DNA of 64,000 nucleotides from Photobacterium obscurum (GTDB taxonomy: Bacteria > Pseudomonadota > Gammaproteobacteria > Enterobacterales > Vibrionaceae), in assembly GCF_026191635.1 (NCBI RefSeq), contig NZ_JAKRRW010000007.1, positions 162,942 through 226,941 on the forward strand, in the 5' to 3' direction. Shown here one piece after another: positions 1-6,644 of this stretch. The first letter of the stretch is position 1, and each line of letters starts with the position of its first letter. Below the pieces are notes generated by a model. The model saw only the letters and a list, made by a program, of their open reading frames with translations. It ran no database searches and was not told the origin of the DNA. A program made the translations under genes and the position numbers.

Positions 1-52
1 GCGAAGCAAATAGGAAACCTTGCTCATTAATTTGTACACACTGATTTTCCAT
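1..52 (-). CDS. partial small phage protein, runs off the left edge
   Basis: An open frame starts at ATG 52-50 and is still open at base 1, giving 17 residues beginning MENQCVQINEQGFLF. A GGTGAGG ribosome-binding site lies just upstream. It continues the leftward chain of phage genes with a 14-base gap to the gene before it. The Cys-Val start followed by an Asn/Gly turn resembles, from memory, small virion-region proteins of Vibrio and Xanthomonas filamentous phages. That resemblance is only an impression, and the rest of the gene lies outside the window. Confidence 0.45.
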   Translation of the reverse strand, partial: MENQCVQINEQGFLFAS

Positions 53-66
53 TGCCTCACCCAAAG

Positions 67-240
67 TCAAACTGTTATTTGTTTCTCTAATGGCTTGAAG
101 GATGATTGACGCAAACCCGTCATACGATGGTTAATTTGGCTATTTACCAAAGTATCTAATGACAAATAACCGTAAGAACTAACCGCCTTCATTGCCGACT
201 GGTAAAACTGCTTTTCAAATAATTCCAACTCACTAGGCAT
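67..240 (-). CDS. small phage protein of unknown function
   Basis: This 57-residue frame begins MPSELELFEKQFYQ. Its ATG (240-238) overlaps the TAG stop of the upstream gene (235-233), an arrangement typical of translational coupling. A longer form starting at 261 would overlap that gene further. The protein is mixed helical with no membrane segment and no motif I recognise. Position just after the DUF1293-like gene is the only functional hint: this part of filamentous phage genomes carries single-strand DNA binding and minor coat genes. Confidence 0.5.
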   Translation of the reverse strand: MPSELELFEKQFYQSAMKAVSSYGYLSLDTLVNSQINHRMTGLRQSSFKPLEKQITV

Positions 241-538
241 CGGCAAAATCAACGACCACATTTCGAGTTGGGTTTTTAGGGTCAGGTTCCAGAATCAATT
301 GCAGCTGAACCGGATATTCCACACGGGCAAATTGCGCATAAACATTATTATCAAACACCATCGGGATTTGTTTTACATCCATACCGCAACGCTGAATATT
401 GTGGTCATCATTCATAAAACCCTCAGCAGGGGCAAGGTATGAAATATTTGCCATTTGGTACGGTTTAGGCGAACCCGATTTCTTTGAAACCCCCGAACCC
501 AAAACCGCGCCAATTACCATCACTGTCAATGTAGTCAT
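233..538 (-). CDS. filamentous phage DUF1293/RstB-like protein, probable ssDNA-binding
   Basis: The protein has 101 residues. The segment with GVSKKSG, PYQMANISYL and the later DPKNPTRNVVVD resembles the DUF1293/RstB-like group encoded after the replication initiator in Vibrio filamentous phages, where a single-stranded DNA binding role is proposed. An AAAGGA ribosome-binding site precedes ATG 538. Its start lies inside the 3' end of the initiator gene, a 74-base overlap. Family assignment is from memory of motif layout, so function is inferred. A simple hydrophobic-start membrane protein is less likely, because the Lys/Ser-rich turn after residue 17 interrupts the hydrophobic run. Confidence 0.7.
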   Translation of the reverse strand: MTTLTVMVIGAVLGSGVSKKSGSPKPYQMANISYLAPAEGFMNDDHNIQRCGMDVKQIPMVFDNNVYAQFARVEYPVQLQLILEPDPKNPTRNVVVDFADA

Positions 539-1826
539 TGCTTATTTTCCTTTCATTGTGCTTAGAATAAATATCGTATGAGAATTTAATTAACCGCTTA
601 AATTGCAATTCAATGCTTTCTGAGTGCTCCGTATCTTCAATTACGGGCTGGTTTAAACGGTCTGGAATTTCAAATGGTTCAAGGTGATTCGTCAGCAAAT
701 TAACAATCTGGCGATTATCAAGGCCGACACAGTGTTTAAGGAAGTTGACCAATTTCCCGCACTGGGTAGCACCGTTCTTAACCGCATTATCGACACTGGT
801 AAACCACTTGCGCTTATGGGTCGCAATGGCACACTGCTCCTCAGAATTGACAAAGGCGAGGGCAGGGTAAGCACCTGCCAAATATTTAGCAGGCTCCAAC
901 AACGCATCAAACGGTATAACCCTGTCTTTCGCCCTTAATTCCAATTCCCAGCGCACCCAGTCAGGATGCTGTTTACAGTCCAGTTGCTTTCCTTTCTCAT
1001 AGACGCGCAGCATTTTTCCCGCATCACGCGTACCGACATAAAACGATTTACCTTTGTCGGCAACAAAACCAAATCGTTTTTTGACGGACTCACAGTTACC
1101 CGATGATTTCTGATAGCTAGCCACTTGAGACAAGTGACCAGACTCGATATAGCAATAAGAAGCCGGACGACCACGCGTTACAAACTGACCATTTTCCGCC
1201 ATTTTTCGCGCTGTCTTGATGTCATATTTGCCATTCAATGAATCGTGAGCGATATCTACACGCGTAATTTTTGCACCAGGCAGTTGATGCAACGCATTAT
1301 GAACCTGCTCTAAATCCAGTACCGCCGTACCCGTACCCGAGAACGACACATAGCAACCGTGGTTTTTGGCTCCCCAAGCACACAAACCAGCTTGCTGACC
1401 ATTAACCAAGATGTTAGCTGAATGCGGATAACCCGAGAAACCACCAGAACGCAAAGAAAATGACCAATCATTACCAAATTTTCCCAAGCCGTGGTTAAGA
1501 CGATTGATAAAGCGGTCAACCTCACCACAGCACAACGCATCCAAGGTATTCAGACCAAAGTGGTCGAGTAGGTCACGCTTAATTTCGTAAAACTTGCGAG
1601 AGTCAGCACCAACAGCAAATTCCGTATCACGAAGTTTTGCCCGTACCGCAGACTTATAATCAATGGCACCAGTGTCCAATGCTTGATTTGTTACCGCGTC
1701 ACCATATTCGTTGAACTCAAAACCGCGTATAGCCTTAATTTCCGCACCAACTTTGGCTAGTTCAAAGATTTGCGCCAATTCCTCAGGCGTCCACGTAAAC
1801 GAGAGGTAATCAATAATCGCATTCAT
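465..1826 (-). CDS. phage replication initiation protein (Rep_trans/RstA-like)
   Basis: This 453-residue protein is the rolling-circle replication initiator of a filamentous phage, expected to nick the plus-strand origin. The conserved block RVDIAHDSLNGKYDI (substrate-binding/metal region) and the later VGTRDAGKMLRVYEKGKQ and WVRWELELRAKDRVIP are typical of the Rep_trans family (PF02486) that includes RstA of CTXphi. I chose ATG 1826 (MNAIIDYLSF) because the conserved domain starts there. An upstream in-frame start at 1961 would add 45 residues with no family match and would run through the preceding gene. The start overlaps the preceding small gene by 17 bases. The frame is intact, so the prophage may still replicate. 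Confidence 0.92.
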   Translation of the reverse strand: MNAIIDYLSFTWTPEELAQIFELAKVGAEIKAIRGFEFNEYGDAVTNQALDTGAIDYKSAVRAKLRDTEFAVGADSRKFYEIKRDLLDHFGLNTLDALCCGEVDRFINRLNHGLGKFGNDWSFSLRSGGFSGYPHSANILVNGQQAGLCAWGAKNHGCYVSFSGTGTAVLDLEQVHNALHQLPGAKITRVDIAHDSLNGKYDIKTARKMAENGQFVTRGRPASYCYIESGHLSQVASYQKSSGNCESVKKRFGFVADKGKSFYVGTRDAGKMLRVYEKGKQLDCKQHPDWVRWELELRAKDRVIPFDALLEPAKYLAGAYPALAFVNSEEQCAIATHKRKWFTSVDNAVKNGATQCGKLVNFLKHCVGLDNRQIVNLLTNHLEPFEIPDRLNQPVIEDTEHSESIELQFKRLIKFSYDIYSKHNERKISNDYIDSDGNWRGFGFGGFKEIGFA

Positions 1827-2022
1827 TGTCGAAAACCCCCGAGTCGTAAAGTGATTGCCAGTTGTCCGCCGTAACCTGATGAAGCTCATAGCCAGCGGGA
1901 TAGAATTCAGAACCAATCTGGTGCAGCTCAGCCAACGAGCGGAAGTATTCAGGCTCACCATCTATAAAGGCGAAACCCGTACCGTCATCGTTGATTTCGT
2001 AATAGAGCTGCGAAAGCATCAT
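1810..2022 (-). CDS. small acidic phage protein upstream of rep
   Basis: A 70-residue acidic protein (begins MMLSQLYYEINDD, ends GVFDNECDY) with no motif I recognise. ATG 2022 sits after an AGG ribosome-binding site with five-base spacing; a TTG at 2025 is a weaker alternative. It overlaps the start of rep by 17 bases and begins six bases after the preceding tiny gene, so it is part of one polycistronic message. Small acidic proteins before rep are common in Vibrio filamentous phages, but no role is established here. Confidence 0.65.
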   Translation of the reverse strand: MMLSQLYYEINDDGTGFAFIDGEPEYFRSLAELHQIGSEFYPAGYELHQVTADNWQSLYDSGVFDNECDY

Positions 2023-2028
2023 CAAAAC

Positions 2029-2106
2029 CTAACTAAATTGAGTAAGCAGAGTAAAAAAAATCAAACCAACAAACATACCAAGACAAAAAGACATCCAATC
2101 AATCAT
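2029..2106 (-). CDS. 25-residue single-helix membrane peptide
   Basis: The peptide starts MIDWMSFCLGMF and is almost entirely one hydrophobic helix ending LLTQFS. Its ATG overlaps the stop of the upstream gene in the string ATGATTGA, which suggests translational coupling, and it ends six bases before the next start. Filamentous phages encode very small single-pass proteins (pVII, pIX type), although those usually lie with the virion genes rather than before rep. It is too short for statistical gene calling, so the support is position, overlap and hydrophobicity. Confidence 0.45.
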   Translation of the reverse strand: MIDWMSFCLGMFVGLIFFTLLTQFS

Positions 2107-2335
2107 TTTTGGAATCCTTAACAGTTTTGATAACTGACTGAACAGAGTCAGACCAAAACGAGATAGCACGACCAGCAGCAACTTCCTTAGCCAAATCATT
2201 GACCTCGAAAACTTCTTTATGGGCATAGGCTTTTGACTTGAGATAAGTCGGTGCATAGGAAGCAGACACGGCAATGATTTCACGACCGTTATCAAAGAAA
2301 CGAGTGCCTTCAGAAAGTTGAACAGTAATCGCCAT
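2099..2335 (-). CDS. first gene of the phage early operon, unknown function
   Basis: A 78-residue soluble protein beginning MAITVQLSEGTRFFDNG. ATG 2335 is preceded by GAGG with five-base spacing. It is the promoter-proximal gene of the leftward operon, directly after the operator region, and ends in a coupled overlap with a 25-residue membrane peptide. The N-terminal half looks beta-rich and the C-terminal half helical. I do not recognise the family. Confidence 0.65.
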   Translation of the reverse strand: MAITVQLSEGTRFFDNGREIIAVSASYAPTYLKSKAYAHKEVFEVNDLAKEVAAGRAISFWSDSVQSVIKTVKDSKND

Positions 2336-2347
2336 GCGTGCCTCAGT

Positions 2348-2432
2348 GCCTATAAATCCCGATTTGTGTATAGCGTAAGTGACAATAATCGGGATTGTAA
2401 ATAGACAAATTTCGGGATTTTCCAGCTACAAT
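2348..2432. promoter_or_regulatory. divergent phage promoters with three repressor-type operators
   Basis: The interval between the early operon and the divergent repressor has three copies of a 9-bp motif: AATCCCGAT at 2355-2363 (inverted), ATCGGGATT at 2388-2396 and TTCGGGATT at 2411-2419. The last two are 23 bp apart, about two helical turns. A candidate -10 TACAAT (2427-2432) with GACAAA (2404-2409) at 17-bp spacing would place the third operator inside the repressor's own promoter. On the other strand TATAGG (2353-2348) could serve the early operon. The layout matches the rstR/rstA control region. Binding is inferred. Confidence 0.6.
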
Positions 2433-2453
2433 GGATAAAAACGGAGGCAAATC

Positions 2454-2810
2454 ATGTACGCAAATAAACTGTTAGATGCCTATAAACAGGTCAAAAACTA
2501 TATCCAAGACAAGCAAATTGCGCATGACCTTGCTATCAGTCCGCAAAAGGTCAGCAAAATTCGCAAAGGTGAACGCTATCTTACTGATGAAGAAGCAATT
2601 TTCTTAGCTGAAAGTACAAACATAGACCCACATGAGGCGTTAATTTTTCTAGCTGCTGATAAAGCCAAGAATTTTAAGGCACAACAGATTTGGCAGGACA
2701 TCACGGCAAAGTTAAGCAACCAAGGATTTAGGGGCTTAACCCTTGGTATTACTGGATTCCTAGCCCTGAGTGAACCCAAGCTTCAGTGCGCATTATGTAC
2801 CTTATGTTAA
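2454..2810 (+). CDS. phage HTH repressor (DUF3693-like, RstR analogue)
   Basis: A 118-residue protein with a helix-turn-helix in residues 17-60 (IAHDLAISPQKVSKIRKGER), resembling DUF3693 phage regulators. It is transcribed away from the replication operon, as rstR is from rstA, and has GGAGG upstream of ATG 2454. It is expected to keep the prophage silent by binding the repeats at 2355-2419. The last nine residues, LQCALCTLC, are encoded by the dif-like attachment site and its left edge; the stop codon lies in the XerD arm. The extreme C-terminus is therefore set by the recombination junction rather than by protein function. Confidence 0.85.
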   Translation: MYANKLLDAYKQVKNYIQDKQIAHDLAISPQKVSKIRKGERYLTDEEAIFLAESTNIDPHEALIFLAADKAKNFKAQQIWQDITAKLSNQGFRGLTLGITGFLALSEPKLQCALCTLC

Positions 2811-2812
2811 AT
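2785..2812 (+). other. dif: dif-like XerCD site / prophage attachment junction
   Basis: The 28-bp site reads AGTGCGCATTA (XerC arm) - TGTACC (centre) - TTATGTTAAAT (XerD arm). Both arms agree with the Vibrio cholerae dif1 arms as I remember them; the centre differs from the remembered TGTATG. The site sits where the phage repressor gene ends, as expected if the phage integrated here using host XerC and XerD. The second junction should lie left of the window. It also implies that this region is the replication terminus of the chromosome. Confidence 0.85.
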
Positions 2813-3025
2813 AGTTTGGGTTTTAAGTTAGGTTCATGATGAGTCAAAGATCAATGACTTAGCTCCTCTCTAAGCCCTTACCAACTTTATATGATGGGTT
2901 TACTATAACTTCATACATTGTAGTTTTGGTTTTTTTGTTAGGTTCATGTAATTCTGTATATTTAACAGTATTCTTGATTTACCATAAAATAGGTAATTTA
3001 CACCTATTTTTAAGCGCTGCTGCAA
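2813..3025. repeat. AT-rich spacer beside dif with a 12-bp direct repeat
   Basis: GTTAGGTTCATG occurs at 2827-2838 and again at 2937-2948, each preceded by a T-rich GGTTTT-type run, 110 bp apart. No gene, hairpin or RNA structure was recognised in the rest of the interval. It lies just chromosome-side of the attachment site and could be a leftover of earlier integrations. Confidence 0.4.
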
Positions 3026-3184
3026 ATGTTCAGTTTGCCTGGTGCTTCAAAGCTAGCTGAAATTAAACAGCGTGAATCATACCGCTTGTTGATGAAGTCT
3101 CAGAATTTACTTTGTATGTATGAGCCAAAAACTCATATACGGATTAAATGTCAGCGCGGTTATTTGGCCAGCCTTATAGTATAA
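3026..3184 (+). CDS. candidate 52-residue basic protein
   Basis: An open frame beginning MFSLPGASKLAEIKQRESYR and ending in GYLASLIV stops exactly where a strong hairpin begins. The composition (Lys/Arg-rich, even use of residues) looks coding, but there is no clear ribosome-binding site and I know no homologue. The hairpin can be explained equally well as the terminator of yciH on the other strand. Low-confidence call. Confidence 0.3.
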   Translation: MFSLPGASKLAEIKQRESYRLLMKSQNLLCMYEPKTHIRIKCQRGYLASLIV

Positions 3185-3206
3185 AGCCCGAGTTCACTCG
3201 GGCTTT
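3183..3206 (-). terminator. terminator of yciH
   Basis: Ten-base-pair stem AAAGCCCGAG / CTCGGGCTTT with a TTCA loop. On the minus strand it is followed by a T-rich run and lies 15 bases beyond the yciH stop. On the plus strand it would end the candidate small gene. Confidence 0.8.
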
Positions 3207-3220
3207 GGGTAATTTGCGTT

Positions 3221-3544
3221 TTAACCGCCGGCCAGTTTTACTGTGTGGCCTTTTTTCTCAAGCGCAGCCTTAATAACGTCTCGCTTGTCTCCCTGGATTT
3301 CGATGTTGCCATCTTTGACTGAACCACCACAGCCACAAACTTTTTTCAGCTCTGCAGCTAGCAGTTTTAGCTGAGCATCTTCAAGATCAAGGCCTGTTAC
3401 GATGCAAACACCTTTGCCTTTTCTACCTTTAGTTTGACGTTGAATGCGAACAACACCGTCGCCTTTGACACGTTGTGGTGTTGCTTTCTCTTCTTTGATT
3501 CGGCCCGTTTCTGTTGAGAATACTAAGCGGCTGTTATCATTCAT
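3221..3544 (-). CDS. yciH: YciH, SUI1/eIF1-like translation factor
   Basis: This 107-residue protein is a bacterial member of the SUI1/eIF1 family, a single domain over about residues 28-105. The motif GKGVCIVTGLDL followed by a Cys-Gly-Cys-Gly-Gly turn (KKVCGCGGSVKDG) and a C-terminal VKAALEKKGHTVK-type helix/strand are typical of YciH. In E. coli YciH binds the 30S subunit and has been linked to fidelity of start selection and stress translation. Length is normal for the family. It stands alone with its own terminator; in enterobacteria it usually follows pyrF, which is absent here. Confidence 0.93.
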   Translation of the reverse strand: MNDNSRLVFSTETGRIKEEKATPQRVKGDGVVRIQRQTKGRKGKGVCIVTGLDLEDAQLKLLAAELKKVCGCGGSVKDGNIEIQGDKRDVIKAALEKKGHTVKLAGG

Positions 3545-3663
3545 TGGGAAAAAATCTCGTCTACTTTTTAGATTTGTGAGCCTGGTAATAAGTTTGTCAT
3601 TCGACCTTGCGGATTACCAGTTACTGAATATTATCAATAAATGGTAGTAAAACGGAAACTGTT

Positions 3664-4269
3664 ATGATTCGTAATGTGGTTTTTGATTTTGGCGCAGTCC
3701 TTTTTGAGTGGAATCCACCTCAAATTGTGGAGTCATTTACAGATTCCTCCTATGAGCAAAACCTATTGCTGCATGAAGTTATTTACCATCCAGACTGGGT
3801 TTCTCTCGATCGTGGTACGATGCTCATGGCTGAAGAGATTCCCAAATTTGCCGCCAGAACCGGGTTTACCGAGTCCCGCATGGCTGACTTCATCGAACAT
3901 ATTCAAAACAGCTTAGTCAGAAACACGGCAACCTTAGCGCTTTTATACCAAGTATTAGATCATGACTATTCGGCCTATTATCTTACCAATATGAGTACTG
4001 CTTTTTTTGAAACTCTGAATGAACGAAATAGCTTCATATCACTGTTTAACGGCGGTTTGGTCTCAAGCAAAGAGCTGATGATAAAGCCCGAACCCGACAT
4101 TTTTAAACTGTTAATTCAGCGTTATGACTTAGCCGCGGACGAAACACTATTCATTGACGATCATGCAGCTAATATTGATGCTGCTAAGGCTCTAGGCTTT
4201 CAGACGGTTCAATTTGAGCCAAGCGAATCATGTATCAACAATATTCGAGTGTTACTAGGTATCTCCTGA
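3664..4269 (+). CDS. HAD-family phosphatase (YihX-like)
   Basis: A 201-residue haloacid dehalogenase superfamily hydrolase. Motif I is VFDFG with nucleophile D8; the usual second Asp is Gly10, a variation shared with the YihX group. Motif II is T108 in YLTNMS, motif III K141 in IKPEPDIF, motif IV D165/D166 in FIDDHAANIDAA. The cap is the small helical type inserted after motif I. YihX of E. coli dephosphorylates glucose-1-phosphate, but substrate cannot be read from this sequence. The next gene follows after 131 bases and is likely separate. Confidence 0.88.
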   Translation: MIRNVVFDFGAVLFEWNPPQIVESFTDSSYEQNLLLHEVIYHPDWVSLDRGTMLMAEEIPKFAARTGFTESRMADFIEHIQNSLVRNTATLALLYQVLDHDYSAYYLTNMSTAFFETLNERNSFISLFNGGLVSSKELMIKPEPDIFKLLIQRYDLAADETLFIDDHAANIDAAKALGFQTVQFEPSESCINNIRVLLGIS

Positions 4270-4400
4270 TATCTTGTATACTCAAGCTAACTCGGTACGC
4301 AAAATTCAGCGTTAGTTCAGTTATCTTTTCTTGTAAAGTTGAACATTATCAACTATCTAATGTCTATAGATTAAACAGTTTAGAAAGCTTAGGAGCCTGT

Positions 4401-4916
4401 GTGAAAAAACTTCTCTTACCTGCATTGATTTTGCTCTCGATGACCAGCGCAAACTTAGCTATGGCTAATGGTGAAGAAAACAAGCAGAAATCAGTTGTTG
4501 GACAAATTGAAACCATTAAAGTCCATGAACTGGAGATGGATTTTCAAGCCCGTATTGATACAGGAGCTGCGACAACCTCGATTCACGCTACAGACATAAC
4601 AGTAAATGGCGAAGAGCCTGATAGCGAAGATATGCGTGATCACCTTGGTGAAATGGTTGAGTTTACATCTATTAATGAAAATGGTGATAAAGCGACGTAT
4701 AAAGGCAAAATCATCAAAGTCAGTAAGATTCGAAATGCACAAGGTGTCGAGCGGCGTTATGCTGTAAAAATGGATCTAGGTTGGAATGGTGAACATAAAA
4801 CCGTAGCAGTTAATTTACGAGACAGAAGCAAACTTGATTATAAATTACTGATCGGCCGTAATTGGCTAAGTGGTGATTATGTGGTCGATGTCGATAAATT
4901 AGATGAAGACGATTAA
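4401..4916 (+). CDS. exported retropepsin-like protease (Zn_protease/RimB family)
   Basis: A 171-residue protein with a signal peptide (VKKLLLPALILLSM, cleavage near residue 22) and the aspartic protease motif DTGA at residues 53-56, followed by TTSIHA. The C-terminal LIGRNWLSG is also typical of the PF05618 family, long annotated as ATP-dependent zinc protease but built like a retropepsin. I chose GTG 4401 because AGGAG lies five bases upstream and a signal peptide starts there; extending to 4230 would overlap the HAD gene and hide the signal. It probably acts in the periplasm. No RimK-type ligase gene is adjacent, so its target is unknown. Confidence 0.85.
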   Translation: MKKLLLPALILLSMTSANLAMANGEENKQKSVVGQIETIKVHELEMDFQARIDTGAATTSIHATDITVNGEEPDSEDMRDHLGEMVEFTSINENGDKATYKGKIIKVSKIRNAQGVERRYAVKMDLGWNGEHKTVAVNLRDRSKLDYKLLIGRNWLSGDYVVDVDKLDEDD

Positions 4917-4927
4917 TTGAAAACGAA

Positions 4928-4950
4928 CTAAACGCCGGTGTGGCGTTTAG
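4928..4950. terminator. bidirectional terminator
   Basis: Nine-base-pair stem CTAAACGCC / GGCGTTTAG with a five-base loop, followed by TTTTAT on the plus strand and preceded by an A-rich run. It separates two convergent genes. Confidence 0.8.
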
Positions 4951-4966
4951 TTTTATCTGCCCTGCT

Positions 4967-5326
4967 CTATTTTTGTTGTAATTTATCTAGAACAGCATCT
5001 AAGTGTTTTTTAATGGCGGCTGGTGAGCCTTTTAGTAACTGGCCCCGTAAAAAAACGTACCACTCGTTAGGCTTTCCGCTATCGTTCATAAGCTTAAAGC
5101 CTTTGTAGTCTTCGCTATTTTTAGCTGTTTGTTGTGATTGAGAACCAATACCTGCAAATTTTTCAGGTGGCATAAATGCTTTCATATCACACCACCAGTC
5201 AATGCTTTTCTTAACCAGTGTCAGTTTACTTTCGATTGGACGTCCGTTAATGATAGTTTTCCAACCATCTGGCTCACCAGTCGAATTTTCAATATTGTGC
5301 CCCCGATGGAACAGTCTTTTCTTCAT
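4967..5326 (-). CDS. DUF3319-like small cytoplasmic protein
   Basis: A 119-residue protein with two similar halves: DGWKTIINGRPIESKLTLVKKSIDWW and NEWYVFLRGQLLKGSPAAIKKHLD both show a Trp/Tyr-aromatic strand, an Arg/Gly turn and an amphipathic helix, suggesting an internal duplication. The second half matches my memory of DUF3319, a Vibrionaceae-centred family of unknown function. No signal peptide or membrane segment. Convergent with the upstream protease gene and sharing its terminator. Confidence 0.75.
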   Translation of the reverse strand: MKKRLFHRGHNIENSTGEPDGWKTIINGRPIESKLTLVKKSIDWWCDMKAFMPPEKFAGIGSQSQQTAKNSEDYKGFKLMNDSGKPNEWYVFLRGQLLKGSPAAIKKHLDAVLDKLQQK

Positions 5327-5543
5327 TCACGCCTCTCAACGATGTTGAGCTAAAACCAGTGCAAAACATAAGCATAATCTGAGCTACTTCAAATGAACAA
5401 TCTTCATTTGATAGACACCAATCAGCTCCTAATATTGAAGCATTAAGTTACACTTTTGTCTTCCTGATAAGCATATAAATTTATTTTTTTATGTGAGTGA
5501 TCATCATTTTTAGTCTGATTTTTTTTGTTTATGTTGTATATTT

Positions 5544-5562
5544 AAAGTTATAGTGCATCAGA
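5544..5562 (+). repeat. direct repeat left of the recombinase gene
   Basis: AAAGTTATAGTGCATCAGA, matched at 17 of 19 positions by 6580-6598 (AAAGTTATAGTGCGTTAGA). The first 13 bases are identical. It lies 11 bases before the recombinase start codon. It may be a recombination core site or part of a duplication. Confidence 0.6.
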
Positions 5563-5573
5563 GATTTTATACT

Positions 5574-6545
5574 ATGGCGAAAACCATCCCCCCAATTGAT
5601 AATGATGAACAAAAAACATCCAGCATGGTGACTTTTAACCGTTATATAGACTCGATCGAACCTTGGTCTATCCTCACACATCAACAATATGCAAAAAATA
5701 CCTTAGTCGCATTTAAAAATGATTGGAATAATTTCTTAGCATTCTGTATTGAAAACAAAGTCACGCCATTACCATCGACGCCAGATACCGTTCATCGCTA
5801 TATAGAACACATGTCACGCACACGTAAGCTCTCCAGCCTAAAACGTTACGTGGTCACGATTGGTTTGGTTCATCGATGCCATCAGTTACCAGATCCCTGT
5901 GCAAAAACAGAAATTCGCCTCGCGATGAAAAAACAGCAACTGGAAAAGCACGATGATTATCGTAATGCATCGCCCTTTCGTGATGAGCACTTGCAGCGAT
6001 TGCTTTATCGCTTTGAACTTTCGGTCAAAGTTAAAGATATCCGAGATATGGCAATCTGGGCGGTAGCGTTTGAAGCTATGCTAAAGCGAAGTGAATTAGC
6101 TAATCTTACCCTTGATGCCACCGAGATTCACAGCAATGGCCTTATTGAACTTACCGTTGCGGATAAAACCATCGCACTGAGCTCGGTAGCTTCTAAAGCT
6201 TTACAGCGCTGGTTAGTTGTCAGCATGATAAACGATGGATATATCTTCCGCCGGATAGATCGGCACAGTAATATTGGCGAAGCCCCTCTCGATCATTCAT
6301 CTATTTACCGTGTTTTTCGCCGCGCCAGTGATGAATTGGGCCTACCTACATCGATTATTTTTTCTGGCCAATCCCCTCGTGTTGGCGCAGCAAAAGATCT
6401 GGCAGATTCCGGATTATCAATTAGTGAGATTCAGGACCAGGGACGCTGGAAAAGCCCAGCAATGCCTGCGCAGTACGTCGGTAATACGGACCTACATGAC
6501 AAAGAAATAGCTAAATATGTAAAGGAGAAGCCGTGGGAGAAATAG
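5574..6545 (+). CDS. tyrosine site-specific recombinase
   Basis: A 323-residue integrase with a SAM-like core-binding domain (about residues 30-115) and a catalytic domain (125-315). Catalytic residues read R172 (MLKRSEL), K198 (VADKTI), R269 and Y301 (PAQYVG), with W292 at the His/Trp position. The usual box II histidine is Gln266 (SGQSPRVGAA), a substitution that may affect activity. It is not XerC/XerD in sequence and looks closer to plasmid-type ResD/integrase proteins. I prefer ATG 5574 over GTG 5553, which lies in the flanking repeat. The gene is bracketed by 19-bp direct repeats and followed by a toxin-antitoxin pair, suggesting a mobile or formerly mobile unit. Confidence 0.88.
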   Translation: MAKTIPPIDNDEQKTSSMVTFNRYIDSIEPWSILTHQQYAKNTLVAFKNDWNNFLAFCIENKVTPLPSTPDTVHRYIEHMSRTRKLSSLKRYVVTIGLVHRCHQLPDPCAKTEIRLAMKKQQLEKHDDYRNASPFRDEHLQRLLYRFELSVKVKDIRDMAIWAVAFEAMLKRSELANLTLDATEIHSNGLIELTVADKTIALSSVASKALQRWLVVSMINDGYIFRRIDRHSNIGEAPLDHSSIYRVFRRASDELGLPTSIIFSGQSPRVGAAKDLADSGLSISEIQDQGRWKSPAMPAQYVGNTDLHDKEIAKYVKEKPWEK

Positions 6546-6579
6546 TGTAGTTATGTGTATTTGATAAGTTGAATAATAC

Positions 6580-6598
6580 AAAGTTATAGTGCGTTAGA
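6580..6598 (+). repeat. direct repeat right of the recombinase gene
   Basis: AAAGTTATAGTGCGTTAGA, 35 bases after the recombinase stop, partner of the copy at 5544-5562. Further upstream both copies carry a TATGTGTATTT-like stretch with different spacing. Confidence 0.6.
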
Positions 6599-6644
6599 TT
6601 AAACATGATAACAGTAGTTTCCAGCCACAAGCTAGTCAATGACA

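Noticed and set aside
860..867. GGGCAGGG as a KOPS (FtsK-orienting) signal
   Set aside because: One octamer pointing to dif is expected by chance; a genome-wide skew is needed before claiming it.
684..938. Plus-strand frame within the phage initiator
   Set aside because: It is a shadow of the rep gene with no start signal; the initiator has strong family motifs.
2107..2295. 88-residue minus-strand frame ending at 2029
   Set aside because: Only its last 25 residues (from 2106) look real; the rest overlaps the first gene of the phage operon out of frame.
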